Of a stretch of 64,000 bases of DNA, positions 43,005 to 52,366 are shown in pieces; position 1 is the stretch's first letter; each line of letters starts with the position of its first letter. The stretch comes from Candidatus Eremiobacterota bacterium (GTDB lineage: Bacteria; Vulcanimicrobiota; CADAWZ01; Ess09-12), in assembly GCA_031082125.1 (NCBI GenBank), contig JAVHLM010000002.1:175012-239011 (forward strand), given 5' to 3'. Position numbers and translations under genes: made by a program. A model generated the notes under the pieces. It was not told where the DNA came from, did not search any database, and worked only from the letters and a program-made list of their open reading frames with translations.

Positions 43005-44582
43005 CTATTCTCCTTTATCGCGGGGCAGGTTTATCACCATGATATCCTTCTCTTCCCTCTTTTCAATAAGGATGGTGCCGCCATGGGCATCGAGGAGGTG
43101 CTTCACGAAGGCGCACTCAAGAAGCTGAATGCCTTCCCCGCCCACATGGAGCCTGCAAAGCTCCTCTATGAGCTTGTGGCTTGCAAAGAGATTGGATATC
43201 TTCGGCAGCAGATCATCGGGAAGTGAGTTTCTGATAAGAATCTCATAAAAATCGTCTTCCTCGATAAGCTCAACGGCAATGTCCTCCGAGGGAACGACGG
43301 AGTGTATGAAGGAGATGATGAGCATTATGGCCTCAATTATCCTGTTGCCGTCCACGTGGACCATACCCTGGGAGTCAGCGACGACGGCATCGATTTTCAT
43401 CTCCTCGAACTCCTCTTTCGAGAGGAATATGGCTTCCTCAATAAGGTCGTTCAGGCGGTACCTGCTCTTCTCAAGGCGCAGGGGCCCTGCTTCGAGCTCT
43501 GAGAAATAATGGAGCTTCTGGACAAAGCTCTTGATGACCTTGACGTTCTTCTCAAGCTCATAGAGCCTCCTGAGGGGCAGCTCGGCATCAACAATCTCCT
43601 GTGAAAAGGTATCGATCTCCAGCAGGAGGTTTTCCAGGGGTGCAAAGGTCTTGTAGGTGAGGAGCGTAAGGTACTCAGACCGCATTATCTCCTTGTCCTT
43701 GTTCTCCGTGATGTTGCGAAGCACCATCACGGCCCCCTCATCAGCGCCTTCGGGAGTCTTCAGCAGTGTCACGTTGTTTGAGAGGATGGTGTTTTCAGGC
43801 TTCATCATCACGATATCAAAGAGGGCGCTCTTTTTCAGGGCTCTCACCTCGTTGAGGAGAAAGGAGAGCTTCTGGTAGGAGGCATAAGGGTGTCGGCTGT
43901 CACCTCTGTCCAGCTCGAAGATCGTTCTCGCCGAAGGGTTCATCATCGTGACGTCGCCCTGCTCATTGACGACTACCACGCCGTCTGACATGCTTTTCAG
44001 GATGCTCTCAACGCGGTTTTTCTCAGTGGAGATCTGCTGGTAGAGGAGGGCGTTTTCAATGGCTATGGCAGCCTGGTTAGCCATGGCCATAAGGAAATCC
44101 ATGTCACGCTCATCAAAGAGCTGCTCATCCTTCTTGTTTATCACCTCAATGACGCCATGTATCCTCTTTTTGGTCATAAGGGGTGCGCAAAGGAGCGTTT
44201 TTGTGGTAAAGCCTGTCTGTTCGTCGACGCCGGCGAAGAAGCGGGGCTCTTTCCTGGCATCATGGATAAGAAGGGGCTTCCCCGAGAGGGCCACAGTCCC
44301 GGCGATGCCCTCGCCGGTCTTTATCTGGACATCCTTCAGCATTGATGCCACTTCCCCTATGGCCACTCTGAAGGTCAGGTACCTCCCGCCGGGCTCGACG
44401 AGCAGAAGCGATGATGCCTCAGCCTCCATGATCTCCATGGTCTGTCTGGTAATTGTCTCGAGGAGCGCCGTGAGGTCGAGGGTGGAATTGATGCATGTAC
44501 AAGCCCCCAGGAGAGCTTTGTATCTCCGTTCGTGCTCTTCTGCTCCGTGCATGGAAAGTGTCTTTCTTTGCTCTTGCCGCAT
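43005..44582 (-). CDS. GAF-PAS protein with a degenerate histidine-kinase module
   Basis: The 525-residue protein has a GAF domain (~35-180, ending in QAAIAIENA), PAS (~190-295) and a region laid out like HisKA plus HATPase. The phosphoacceptor His is replaced by Tyr310 (LTYKTFAPLENLL for SHELRTPL). The N-box and G1 boxes are also lost (IISFIHS, NSLPDDLL). It therefore cannot act as a histidine kinase. Its stop abuts the RsbW-like gene, so it is probably a sensor that feeds that ATPase, which is inference. No membrane span is present. Confidence 0.85.
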   Translation of the reverse strand: MRQEQRKTLSMHGAEEHERRYKALLGACTCINSTLDLTALLETITRQTMEIMEAEASSLLLVEPGGRYLTFRVAIGEVASMLKDVQIKTGEGIAGTVALSGKPLLIHDARKEPRFFAGVDEQTGFTTKTLLCAPLMTKKRIHGVIEVINKKDEQLFDERDMDFLMAMANQAAIAIENALLYQQISTEKNRVESILKSMSDGVVVVNEQGDVTMMNPSARTIFELDRGDSRHPYASYQKLSFLLNEVRALKKSALFDIVMMKPENTILSNNVTLLKTPEGADEGAVMVLRNITENKDKEIMRSEYLTLLTYKTFAPLENLLLEIDTFSQEIVDAELPLRRLYELEKNVKVIKSFVQKLHYFSELEAGPLRLEKSRYRLNDLIEEAIFLSKEEFEEMKIDAVVADSQGMVHVDGNRIIEAIMLIISFIHSVVPSEDIAVELIEEDDFYEILIRNSLPDDLLPKISNLFASHKLIEELCRLHVGGEGIQLLECAFVKHLLDAHGGTILIEKREEKDIMVINLPRDKGE

Positions 44583-44694
44583 AGTGAAGTACCCTATGAG
44601 ACTTCAATTTTTTTTATGACTTTCCTGCTTCCTGCCGGGAGAGGGAGGTCCTTCCCACACTCCTGTGGAGGAAAAAGCAGGGGAGCAGGAGAAA

Positions 44695-45669
44695 ATGAAA
44701 GCACGGGAAAGGACACAATTCTCCATGGACAGCAGAGTAATTATGGTCGTTGATGATCACGTGGAAGAGCGGATGATGCTCCGTTATATTCTTGAAGCCG
44801 AGGGATACCGTGTCCTGGAGGTCCAGGATGAGGAGACTGTCGTGGACCTTGTACAGTTTCACCAGCCTGATCTTATCGTCATGGACCGGAACATGCCGCG
44901 CAAGAGCGGCCTGGAGATCAGCCAGGAGCTCAAGGGAAAGATAAGCGCCTCCCAGATTCCCATCATCATGGTGACTGCTGCAGACAAGCTTGATGACAAG
45001 GTGCAGGCTTTCGAGGAAGGCGTTGATGACTATATCTGCAAGCCATACGAGCCGAGAGAGCTGCTGGCCCGCATCAAGGCGATGCTCCGTTCCTCAAAAG
45101 GGGCCATTGACAGGAATCCCACCACGCTTCTCCCCGGCGCCTCGGCCCTCGAGGAGGAGATCTGCCGGCGCCTCGGAAGAAACGACCTTTTTGCCATCTG
45201 CCATGCCGATCTTGACAATTTCAAGCCTTATGCTGATTCTCACGGCTTTTCCCTCGCCAACGACGTGATAAAAATGGTGGGAAGGGCCATCTCGGAGCAG
45301 GGTGACCGTTATGCCGCCCAGGGGGTCTTTGTCGCCCACGTGGGAGGCGATGACTTTATCGTCATCTCGCCTCCCGGGCTTTACCAGGCCATCGGGTCTT
45401 CCATAATCGGCGAATTTGAGAGGGAGATTGTGAAATATTTCTCCCCCGAGGAGCTCAGCAGGGGGGGGTACAGGGCAAAGAGCAGGGCCGGTGAAGAGAT
45501 GCAGTTCCCTCTGATGACTATCTCCATAGGGGTAATCACCACCGGGCACCGGCGCTACCTGAACTCCACCGAGCTAGGCGTTGAGCTCAGCACCGCCAAG
45601 CGCAAGGCAAAAACACTCAAAAAGAGCAATATCTTTCTCTGGGATCCTTCAGGCCAGGCGGTCTCATGA
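44695..45669 (+). CDS. Receiver-GGDEF protein with altered active site
   Basis: The 324-residue protein has a receiver domain with the phosphoacceptor Asp (VMDRNMPRKSG) and Lys (CKPYEP), then a GGDEF-like domain: DLDNFKPYADSHGF, GGDDF in place of GG[DE]EF, and SIGV. The GGDDF change removes the usual Glu, so cyclase activity is doubtful, although the substrate-binding text is kept. It may be a c-di-GMP-type regulator or a degenerate one. ATG 44695 is chosen for a purine-rich site upstream; GTG 44665 and a later ATG at 44755 are possible. It converges on the nucleotidase gene with a 6-bp overlap. Confidence 0.85.
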   Translation: MKARERTQFSMDSRVIMVVDDHVEERMMLRYILEAEGYRVLEVQDEETVVDLVQFHQPDLIVMDRNMPRKSGLEISQELKGKISASQIPIIMVTAADKLDDKVQAFEEGVDDYICKPYEPRELLARIKAMLRSSKGAIDRNPTTLLPGASALEEEICRRLGRNDLFAICHADLDNFKPYADSHGFSLANDVIKMVGRAISEQGDRYAAQGVFVAHVGGDDFIVISPPGLYQAIGSSIIGEFEREIVKYFSPEELSRGGYRAKSRAGEEMQFPLMTISIGVITTGHRRYLNSTELGVELSTAKRKAKTLKKSNIFLWDPSGQAVS

Positions 45670-47223
45670 GGATGGCGAGCCGGTGAGGGTTATTCTCCCG
45701 TCAAGCGTGGTGGTGAGAGGCGAGTGCTTCTTCACATACCTGAACCAGGCATCCCTGAGGGTCCCCTTTGTCTTCACCTCACGGGCCGTCTTGAAAGTGG
45801 GGTAGCGCGCCTGGTTGTCAGTCACCCCGACGTCGTATTCCCTCTCCGGCTCAAAAGGCGCGCCGTTAATGGTGATGGAGGTGATCCTGCTCCCGTCCGG
45901 GCGGCTCCTGTCAACGGTGAAAGAGAAGCCCGAGGGGATCATGATGGCCCTGCTGTCACTGGCATAGCGGCTCTCAAGCTCTTCCTTGAGGTGCTTCCCC
46001 TTTATTTTCACTGAGACCACGGCCTCGGTGTTGGGGTAGGAATTAAATAGCTCACGCCTTGTGACTTCCCCTGCAGGGAGCCCGGCACGGAGCATCTTGG
46101 CGCTGGTGAGGGCCAGTTTTGTGCCGGCGGCTTCCCTGATCGCGTCGGCCATGTGCTGCCCGAGGGGCGTGGGCTCCGTGAAGGAGTACTTCATTTCGCC
46201 CTGGGTGGCTCCCACTATCTCTTTGCCCGCCTTCTCGCCTGCCTCGATATAAGGTTTCAGTATTTTTTCGATCTGGCTGTCGGCGGGGATCTTATCAGCA
46301 ATGACCGGAATGAGGGTGCTCCTGTAATCGGTGATCTTTCTTGACTCGGGGTCATAGGAGAGGGCGAGGGAGCCTACGTACTCATTGTTGCAGCCCGCCT
46401 GCACTATGATGGTGTCGCCTACTTTTTCACCCTGGGGGAGTACCGAGTGGGTGTGTCCCCCTACGATGACATCGATGCCGGGGATTTTTTTTGCCAGTTC
46501 CCTGTCATCCTTGAGGCCCAGGTGGGAGACCACGACGATAAGGTCGGCGCCCAGGCTCTTAAGGCGGGCAATCTGGCTTTTTACCGGTTCCTCGGGGCCG
46601 GGGAAGGTCATGCCTTCTATTTCCTCAGGCCTCACGTACTCTGCAATTTTCGGCGTGTCCACGCCGATTATTCCCACTTTTATCCCCTTTACCTCCTTCA
46701 TTATCGAAGGATTGACGAGGGGCTCACCGGTGTCAGTCGCTATGACATTGGCTGCGAGCACCGGTGTGGCAAGCGAGCCGATAAGACCGAAAAGCGCGCT
46801 TTTTCCCCATGCGAAATCATGGTTTCCCAGCTCTACAGCATCAAATCCGAGATGGTTGATCACTTCAAGGACGGGTTTCCCGCCTGAGATCTCGCTCTCA
46901 AAAGATCCCTGGAGGAGATCGCCGGCATTGAGCAGGAGGCTCCCGGGGTGCTCATCCCTTACCTGCTTCACCACGCTCCCCATATGGGCAAGGCCCCCCA
47001 CAGGGCTCTCGGCGGAAACGCTTTTTTCCACGTGGGGGCTTATGTTGCCATGCATGTCGTTTACATGGATAATATTGAGCTCCACGGGCTGTTTCTTATT
47101 CTCCGACGGGCCTGATGAGAGAGTCACTGCATCGGATGGCTCCTGGGGTAGAGGAGAGGACTCCTTCTTCTTGTGCGGAGGAGTTTCGCGGGGCACATTG
47201 ATAAAGCCTTGAATCCGTTCCAT
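45664..47223 (-). CDS. 5'-nucleotidase / UDP-sugar hydrolase family protein without Sec signal
   Basis: This 519-residue protein has the two-domain UshA-type layout. The metallophosphatase domain shows HVNDMHGN, NAGDLLQGS, ELGNHDF, VVSHLG and VGGHTHS, all metal-ligand motifs. The C-terminal domain has SYPNTEAVVSVKIKG and VGVTDNQARY. It probably hydrolyses nucleotides or UDP-sugars. Such enzymes are normally exported, yet the N-terminus is a hydrophilic Pro/Ser-rich stretch of ~50 residues with no hydrophobic core, so it may be cytosolic or use another route. It has its own promoter. Confidence 0.9.
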   Translation of the reverse strand: MERIQGFINVPRETPPHKKKESSPLPQEPSDAVTLSSGPSENKKQPVELNIIHVNDMHGNISPHVEKSVSAESPVGGLAHMGSVVKQVRDEHPGSLLLNAGDLLQGSFESEISGGKPVLEVINHLGFDAVELGNHDFAWGKSALFGLIGSLATPVLAANVIATDTGEPLVNPSIMKEVKGIKVGIIGVDTPKIAEYVRPEEIEGMTFPGPEEPVKSQIARLKSLGADLIVVVSHLGLKDDRELAKKIPGIDVIVGGHTHSVLPQGEKVGDTIIVQAGCNNEYVGSLALSYDPESRKITDYRSTLIPVIADKIPADSQIEKILKPYIEAGEKAGKEIVGATQGEMKYSFTEPTPLGQHMADAIREAAGTKLALTSAKMLRAGLPAGEVTRRELFNSYPNTEAVVSVKIKGKHLKEELESRYASDSRAIMIPSGFSFTVDRSRPDGSRITSITINGAPFEPEREYDVGVTDNQARYPTFKTAREVKTKGTLRDAWFRYVKKHSPLTTTLDGRITLTGSPSS

Positions 47224-47261
47224 GGAAAGTCACCTGCTGCCATGTACATTTTTCCATTTTT

Positions 47262-47290
47262 ATTCTAGCGCACCATGAGGTTCAGGGCAA
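47262..47290 (-). promoter_or_regulatory. Promoter of the 5'-nucleotidase gene
   Basis: On the minus strand, TTGCCC (47285-47290, 4 of 6), 17 bp and TAGAAT (47262-47267). The start would be near 47255, with a ~32-nt leader before ATG 47223. Confidence 0.6.
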
Positions 47291-47480
47291 GCACCTTTTT
47301 GTTAACATATAGATACCTCGTGGCACACAGGGAAATCAGGGGGAAGGGCGAATATCAAAAAAAAAGAAAACAACAAGAGCCTTCTCCGGAGAAAGAACAT
47401 CCACCTCTCCCAGGTCATAGTCATAGAATATTTACGGCTCAAAACCTTTTATGAAATCTTGAAAAGTGAGTGCCACTGCC

Positions 47481-50400
47481 ATGGAAACAAAGAAAGAAGG
47501 CCTTCAGGTACATGTGGGCCGCCGATTCTCTTTTCTTGTCGAACCCTCCTTTGCCCAGCTTATGTTTAAAAGAAAGATAGAAGCCCTTATCAGGGTCTTC
47601 AGGCTGCTGAAGGGTTTTGCCCCTCAGGCCCCCGCCATACTTCTCGATGAATCCCTGGATAATGATGCCTACGTGATTTTATTTCAGGGCTTCAAGGTGA
47701 GCGGCGGGAAGGTGCCTCATGGCCATTGGGCAGTGGTAGGTGAGCCTGAGAGTCTCGCCGCTCTTGACGGCGAGGAGCTTTACGAGTCCTTCACCGGAGC
47801 TCCCTGCAAGTGGGTGCCCCTCAAAGGCGGCCCTCCCCGTCATGAGGGCTGCCTCTCCTTCAGCGGCAGTGAGCTTATCGCCCTTGACATTTATCAGGCT
47901 CTCGAGGGCTGCGCCCCCCTGCTTGTGGAGAAGGCCCATCTCCCGATTTGGATGGAACATCCTGCCTGCCTTGCCCTGAGGGCTGATCTTGGTGAGCTTC
48001 CCGATGAGGAGTATTTCCTTGCACTATTTCAGAAGCTTCTGCTCATGGAAGTGCCGCCTCTCTCCGCCCCTGCAGTTTTTGCCGCCATCGGGGAGTGCAG
48101 GCAGCCTGAAAGGGGGAATCCCGCCCTTGTGGCGGAGGGCGTCAGGAAGAAGATGTACCGTGAGATTTTGAAAAAATCTCATTCCCGCAGGAGCCCTTCA
48201 GTTCCGCTGGCGCTCCGGGAAGAGCTTCTGGCCCCCCTCGCCTCCCTGGTCAAAAGCATGGAGAAAGAGCATTCGCTTTTTGCTGACAAGCGTGTGCAGC
48301 CTTTTCTTCTTGCCCTTGGGGAGATGCTCTATGAGCCAATAACCCGCAGGGCCCGTCCTTTACTGCTATGCCCGCCGGGCATGCGCTCTCTTGTTGAGGT
48401 TCTTGTGAAGGGCGTCTTTCCCGAAGCCACGGTCCTGGCTTCAGGTGAATGGGAGAAGCCCGGGCGGGATGACCGCCATTCCGACCTGGAGGCTTTCAAG
48501 TGGAGCAAAGCCCGCCTGTCCCTTTTTCTCAAGCATCGTCTTTCCGGCCATCACGGCTACAAGGTGGCGCCCCTGTGGCCCGGGTATTTCTGGCTTGCCG
48601 CAGCCCGGGGGCTTTTCTCCCAGGCTGAAGGAAGGGAAAAGGAGGCCATGGGGTATTTTGAAGAAGCCCGCGGCGAAAACGACGGATTTTTCCTCTCCCA
48701 TCACCTGCTCGGTGACTGCTACCTCAGCAGGGGAGCTCAGGACAAGGTCCTCCGGAGCTTCGGGAAGGCCCGGGAATGCAGTGATTTTTACCCTGACATG
48801 CTGCTGGAGTGGGGGAAGGAGATTTTCAGCGGGGGTGATGCCTACAGGGCACACCATGTCTATGATGCCATCCTTGCCATTGACAGAGGCAACACCGGTG
48901 CTCTCGCGAGTCTTGGGGAGCTTTTCATGGAAAACGGAAGGATGCCGAGGGCCGTCAAGATCCTCAAGGAAGCCCTCTCGCGCTCACCTTACGATATAAG
49001 GCCCCGAAGGGTTCTTGGCGAGCTTTTTCTCTCGCGGGGCGACTATGACAGTGCCGAAGAGTGTTTCAAAGAGGCCCTTTCCCTCGATGCCGGCGATGCC
49101 TGGTCCCGGTTCGGCCTGGGAATGGTCTGCTACCACAGGGGCAAATGGCGTGAAGCAGAGTGGGAATTCCTGAGAGCTCTCCAGGGGAGCCCCTCTCTTC
49201 CCGTGATCTCTTTCAGGCTTGGGTGGCTTTATTTCGAGTCGGGCGACTTTGAAAGGGCAGAGCAGAGGCTCCTGAGAGCCCTTGAGCAAGCCCCCGGGAA
49301 TGGCGAATTCATGATGGCCCTGGGGATTCTCAACTTTGAATGGAAGCGCTACGACAAGGCGGCACGGTATTTAAGGGAGGCGAGCACCCTTGAGCCCGGG
49401 AACAGCAAGACCCGTGAGCTTCTGGCGCGGTCCCTCATAAAATGCGGGAGCCTCGATGAAGCGCTTGAGGAATATGACAAGCTCATGTTCATCGCCCCGG
49501 GCGAGGGGCGCTATGCCCATGGGAAGGCGGTCCTTCTCCAGGAGATGGGAAGGGGCGATGAGGCCCACGGGCTTCTCGAGGAGGCAGTGAGAAAGTCGCC
49601 GCAGTGGGCCCCGGCCTATGGATCACTGGGATGGTCATGGTGCGAGAAAAGCGAGATGAGAAGGGCTGAAAGGTTCTTTCTCCAGGGGCTCTCCATAGAG
49701 GGAGGTGAGCCCCTCTGCCTTTACGGCATCGGGAGCCTCCGGTATTTTCAGGACCGCATTGATGAGGCGGAAAGGTTTCTGAAGGCCTGCCTGAAAAGTG
49801 CTCCCCACTCCGATGGTGCCCTCTTTCTCCTCGGGAAATGCAGCAGGCGCAGGGGACAGACCAGGAAAGCCCTCAGCTTCATGGAAAAGGCCCTTGCCCT
49901 CAAGCCCGGAAATGTCTCCTACCGTATGGAAGCGGCGGCTCTCCTCAGGGAGGAAGGGTCGCACCGCGAAGCCCTCGCACTCATTGAGGAAGGCCTTGTC
50001 ATCTTCCCCGATGAGCGTAATCTGCTTCTCTCCGCGGCGCAGGTATGCCGGAAGCTTGGCCTTGGCGCCGAAGGCGAGAAACTCCTCCACAGGGGGCTGG
50101 AGCTTTTCCCCGGTGAGTGCGATTTTTACGTGGAGCTCATGCTCCTCTATGAAGAGGAGGGCAATTTCAGGCGCCTGAGCCGCCTTGATGAAAAAATAAG
50201 GGAGCATATCTCAGGAACCTGGACAGGGAGAGCCCTCCATGCTTTCGTGCTGATGGCAGGTGGTGAGTGCAGGGAGGCACTGGCGCTCTCCCTTGGGCTT
50301 CTTGCGGGGGCAGGGGAGGACACCAGGAGAACGCTCCTCCACTCCTACCTTGCCGCACTCTCGTATCTCTTGAAGGACTTCCCCGGGTCCTGGCATTATG

Positions 50401-51437
50401 TGAAAAAGGCTGAAGAGGAGAGAGGAGAGGAAATCCTGAGGGACTCCTTTGTGGGCGAGCTTTACGAGATAATGGGGAAAGGCCATCTCTTTGAGAAGCG
50501 CTGCCTTAAATATCTTGACGGGCACTACTGCGACACCAAGGTGATGAAGAGCCTTGGCGAGTACTACCTGATGAAGGGCGAATGGGAGAAAGCTTCTCCC
50601 CTCCTCAGGAAGGTCTACCGCCTCGAACCCCGGCTTTCAAGAATTCACCACCTTGCAGGCGAGCTTTTCCTCCGCCATGGAAAGTATCGCAAGGCTGAAA
50701 GCGTTTTCCAGGCAGCCATCAAGGCCTTTCCGTTCTCTCCCGACCATTACATGAGCCTGGGACAGCTCTACTATGACATGGGGAGGCTTGAGGAGGGCCT
50801 TATCGCCGTAACCCGCGCAGTGGAGCTTGCTCCCCCGGCGGTGGCCTCCTTCTACCGGTTCTGTCTTGCCGTGCACCGGCAGGCAGCGGAGGAGGCGGTA
50901 GAGCGCTACGGCAGCCTCAATGATGCCATGCGCGAAAGCACCCAGGCGCTCCAGTACCTGGCTTCATCACTTATGGAGATGGAACGGTACGAAGAGGCCC
51001 TTGAGGCGATGGAGAGAGGAAAATTGGGGCTTGTGGACCGCTACCTCAAAGGCGAGTGGTATTATGCCCGGGCCCTCATTTACTGGCTCCGCGGCAGCCT
51101 GAAGGAGGCCAGGAAATCACTCCGCAAGGCGCAGGCGCTCTCTCTTGGCGTGGGAAACGCTTTGCTTTCCCGGGGATTTCTGCTCTATCTTGAAGGTGCA
51201 TCTTACGAAGCGGAAGAGGCGGTGAAGCAGGTGGTGAACTCGCGGCCTGCCTTTGTGGAGGCATATTTCCTGCTGGGCCTCATAGCCCAGCAGGCGGGTG
51301 ATAAGAGGAAAGCAAGTCGCTGGTATGGAAAAGCTATACAAATCGCCCCGGGAAACAGGCGCTTCTGCAGATCGCTTGAAAGCATCTCCCCGCGGGTCCG
51401 GCGGCATGAAAAGGAAGGAGTGAAGTGCGCCCCATGA
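47481..51437 (+). CDS. Giant TPR protein
   Basis: The 1318-residue protein has an unrecognised N-terminal region of ~390 residues (mixed, with no signal peptide or membrane span) and then about 22 TPR-type helical repeats, for example GDYDSAEECFKEALSLDAGD and SLDEALEEYDKLMFIAPGE. Such an array is a protein-binding scaffold. The following kinase-like gene overlaps its 3' end by 13 bp, so the two are translationally coupled. The start is uncertain: ATG 47481 or GTG 47466, neither with a clear ribosome site. The 257-bp upstream gap shows only the nucleotidase promoter. Confidence 0.85.
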   Translation: METKKEGLQVHVGRRFSFLVEPSFAQLMFKRKIEALIRVFRLLKGFAPQAPAILLDESLDNDAYVILFQGFKVSGGKVPHGHWAVVGEPESLAALDGEELYESFTGAPCKWVPLKGGPPRHEGCLSFSGSELIALDIYQALEGCAPLLVEKAHLPIWMEHPACLALRADLGELPDEEYFLALFQKLLLMEVPPLSAPAVFAAIGECRQPERGNPALVAEGVRKKMYREILKKSHSRRSPSVPLALREELLAPLASLVKSMEKEHSLFADKRVQPFLLALGEMLYEPITRRARPLLLCPPGMRSLVEVLVKGVFPEATVLASGEWEKPGRDDRHSDLEAFKWSKARLSLFLKHRLSGHHGYKVAPLWPGYFWLAAARGLFSQAEGREKEAMGYFEEARGENDGFFLSHHLLGDCYLSRGAQDKVLRSFGKARECSDFYPDMLLEWGKEIFSGGDAYRAHHVYDAILAIDRGNTGALASLGELFMENGRMPRAVKILKEALSRSPYDIRPRRVLGELFLSRGDYDSAEECFKEALSLDAGDAWSRFGLGMVCYHRGKWREAEWEFLRALQGSPSLPVISFRLGWLYFESGDFERAEQRLLRALEQAPGNGEFMMALGILNFEWKRYDKAARYLREASTLEPGNSKTRELLARSLIKCGSLDEALEEYDKLMFIAPGEGRYAHGKAVLLQEMGRGDEAHGLLEEAVRKSPQWAPAYGSLGWSWCEKSEMRRAERFFLQGLSIEGGEPLCLYGIGSLRYFQDRIDEAERFLKACLKSAPHSDGALFLLGKCSRRRGQTRKALSFMEKALALKPGNVSYRMEAAALLREEGSHREALALIEEGLVIFPDERNLLLSAAQVCRKLGLGAEGEKLLHRGLELFPGECDFYVELMLLYEEEGNFRRLSRLDEKIREHISGTWTGRALHAFVLMAGGECREALALSLGLLAGAGEDTRRTLLHSYLAALSYLLKDFPGSWHYVKKAEEERGEEILRDSFVGELYEIMGKGHLFEKRCLKYLDGHYCDTKVMKSLGEYYLMKGEWEKASPLLRKVYRLEPRLSRIHHLAGELFLRHGKYRKAESVFQAAIKAFPFSPDHYMSLGQLYYDMGRLEEGLIAVTRAVELAPPAVASFYRFCLAVHRQAAEEAVERYGSLNDAMRESTQALQYLASSLMEMERYEEALEAMERGKLGLVDRYLKGEWYYARALIYWLRGSLKEARKSLRKAQALSLGVGNALLSRGFLLYLEGASYEAEEAVKQVVNSRPAFVEAYFLLGLIAQQAGDKRKASRWYGKAIQIAPGNRRFCRSLESISPRVRRHEKEGVKCAP

Positions 51438-52339
51438 TGAACATTGACAGGAAAGTCTGGGTGCTCCAGGGATATTACCAGATGGTGAAGATTCTGGAGG
51501 AGCTCGATTACAGCACGGTATATCTCGCAAGAGACGTGGAAAAGGGCACCGAGGAATTCGCCATCAAGGAAGTGATGCTCCATCACGAGTCAGAGGAGAG
51601 CCTTAAAAAGGGCCTCAAGCATTTCGAAAAGATCATGTTCAACTACATGGACATTTTCTATCCTTACCTTGCAAATATCCTGGACTTCTTTTATGAAGAC
51701 GGCTACGAGTACATCGTGATGCGTTTCGTGCCAGGAAGACGTCTCCAGGAAATTATTGACGTGAGGAATGAGCCTTTCAGTGCCGCCGATGTGACCGACA
51801 TAGGCATCATGATTGCCAGTGCCCTCCATTACCTTCATTCAAAACAGCCTCCCATATTTTTTGCCGACCTTTTCCCCTCAAACATCATTATCACGCCCAA
51901 GGGGGGACTGGAGCTCACTGATTACGGCCTGGGCAAGATACTTGCGAGGAGGCCTCCGGGCATGCCCCTCCGCGGAACGAAGGCCTATGCCCCGCCGGAA
52001 CAGTACGGCTCAAGGGCGGTAGTCAATGCTGCAACTGATGTGTACGCCATGGGGGTGGTGCTTCACCAGCTGGCATCGGGTCATCGTCCCAGTGAATTTG
52101 AAGGGCGCCTCCCCCCGGTGAGGGAATTGAATCCGGCCGTTGATGAGCGGCTTGATCAGATAATCACCCAGGCCACGGAGCCCTCGCGGAGCGCCCGGAC
52201 CGCATCGGCAAAACAAGTGCTCCGTGAGCTCTCGGCCTTGAAGGGCGGCAGCCCTCTCGAGGAGGAGACGCCGACGGGCAAGTCGCAGATGAAGCTCTGG
52301 CTCTCGAGAATACTCAGCAGGAGAAAGTTTGAGATGTAA
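51425..52339 (+). CDS. Serine/threonine kinase-like protein coupled to the TPR scaffold
   Basis: The 304-residue kinase fold keeps the ATP Lys (K48), the catalytic Asp (D148), the loop Asn (N153) and the metal Asp in a DYG (166-168). The catalytic loop is FADLFPSN, so His, Arg and Lys of HRDLKPxN are replaced. The glycine loop has no glycines (ILEELDYSTVYLA). Activity is uncertain but more likely than in the other two kinase-like proteins. There is no membrane span. GTG 51425 has AGGAG 5 bp upstream and overlaps the TPR gene; ATG 51434 is the alternative. Confidence 0.83.
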   Translation: MRPMMNIDRKVWVLQGYYQMVKILEELDYSTVYLARDVEKGTEEFAIKEVMLHHESEESLKKGLKHFEKIMFNYMDIFYPYLANILDFFYEDGYEYIVMRFVPGRRLQEIIDVRNEPFSAADVTDIGIMIASALHYLHSKQPPIFFADLFPSNIIITPKGGLELTDYGLGKILARRPPGMPLRGTKAYAPPEQYGSRAVVNAATDVYAMGVVLHQLASGHRPSEFEGRLPPVRELNPAVDERLDQIITQATEPSRSARTASAKQVLRELSALKGGSPLEEETPTGKSQMKLWLSRILSRRKFEM

Positions 52340-52366
52340 GGGGCCTTTTCCCGGGGGATAGCAAAG

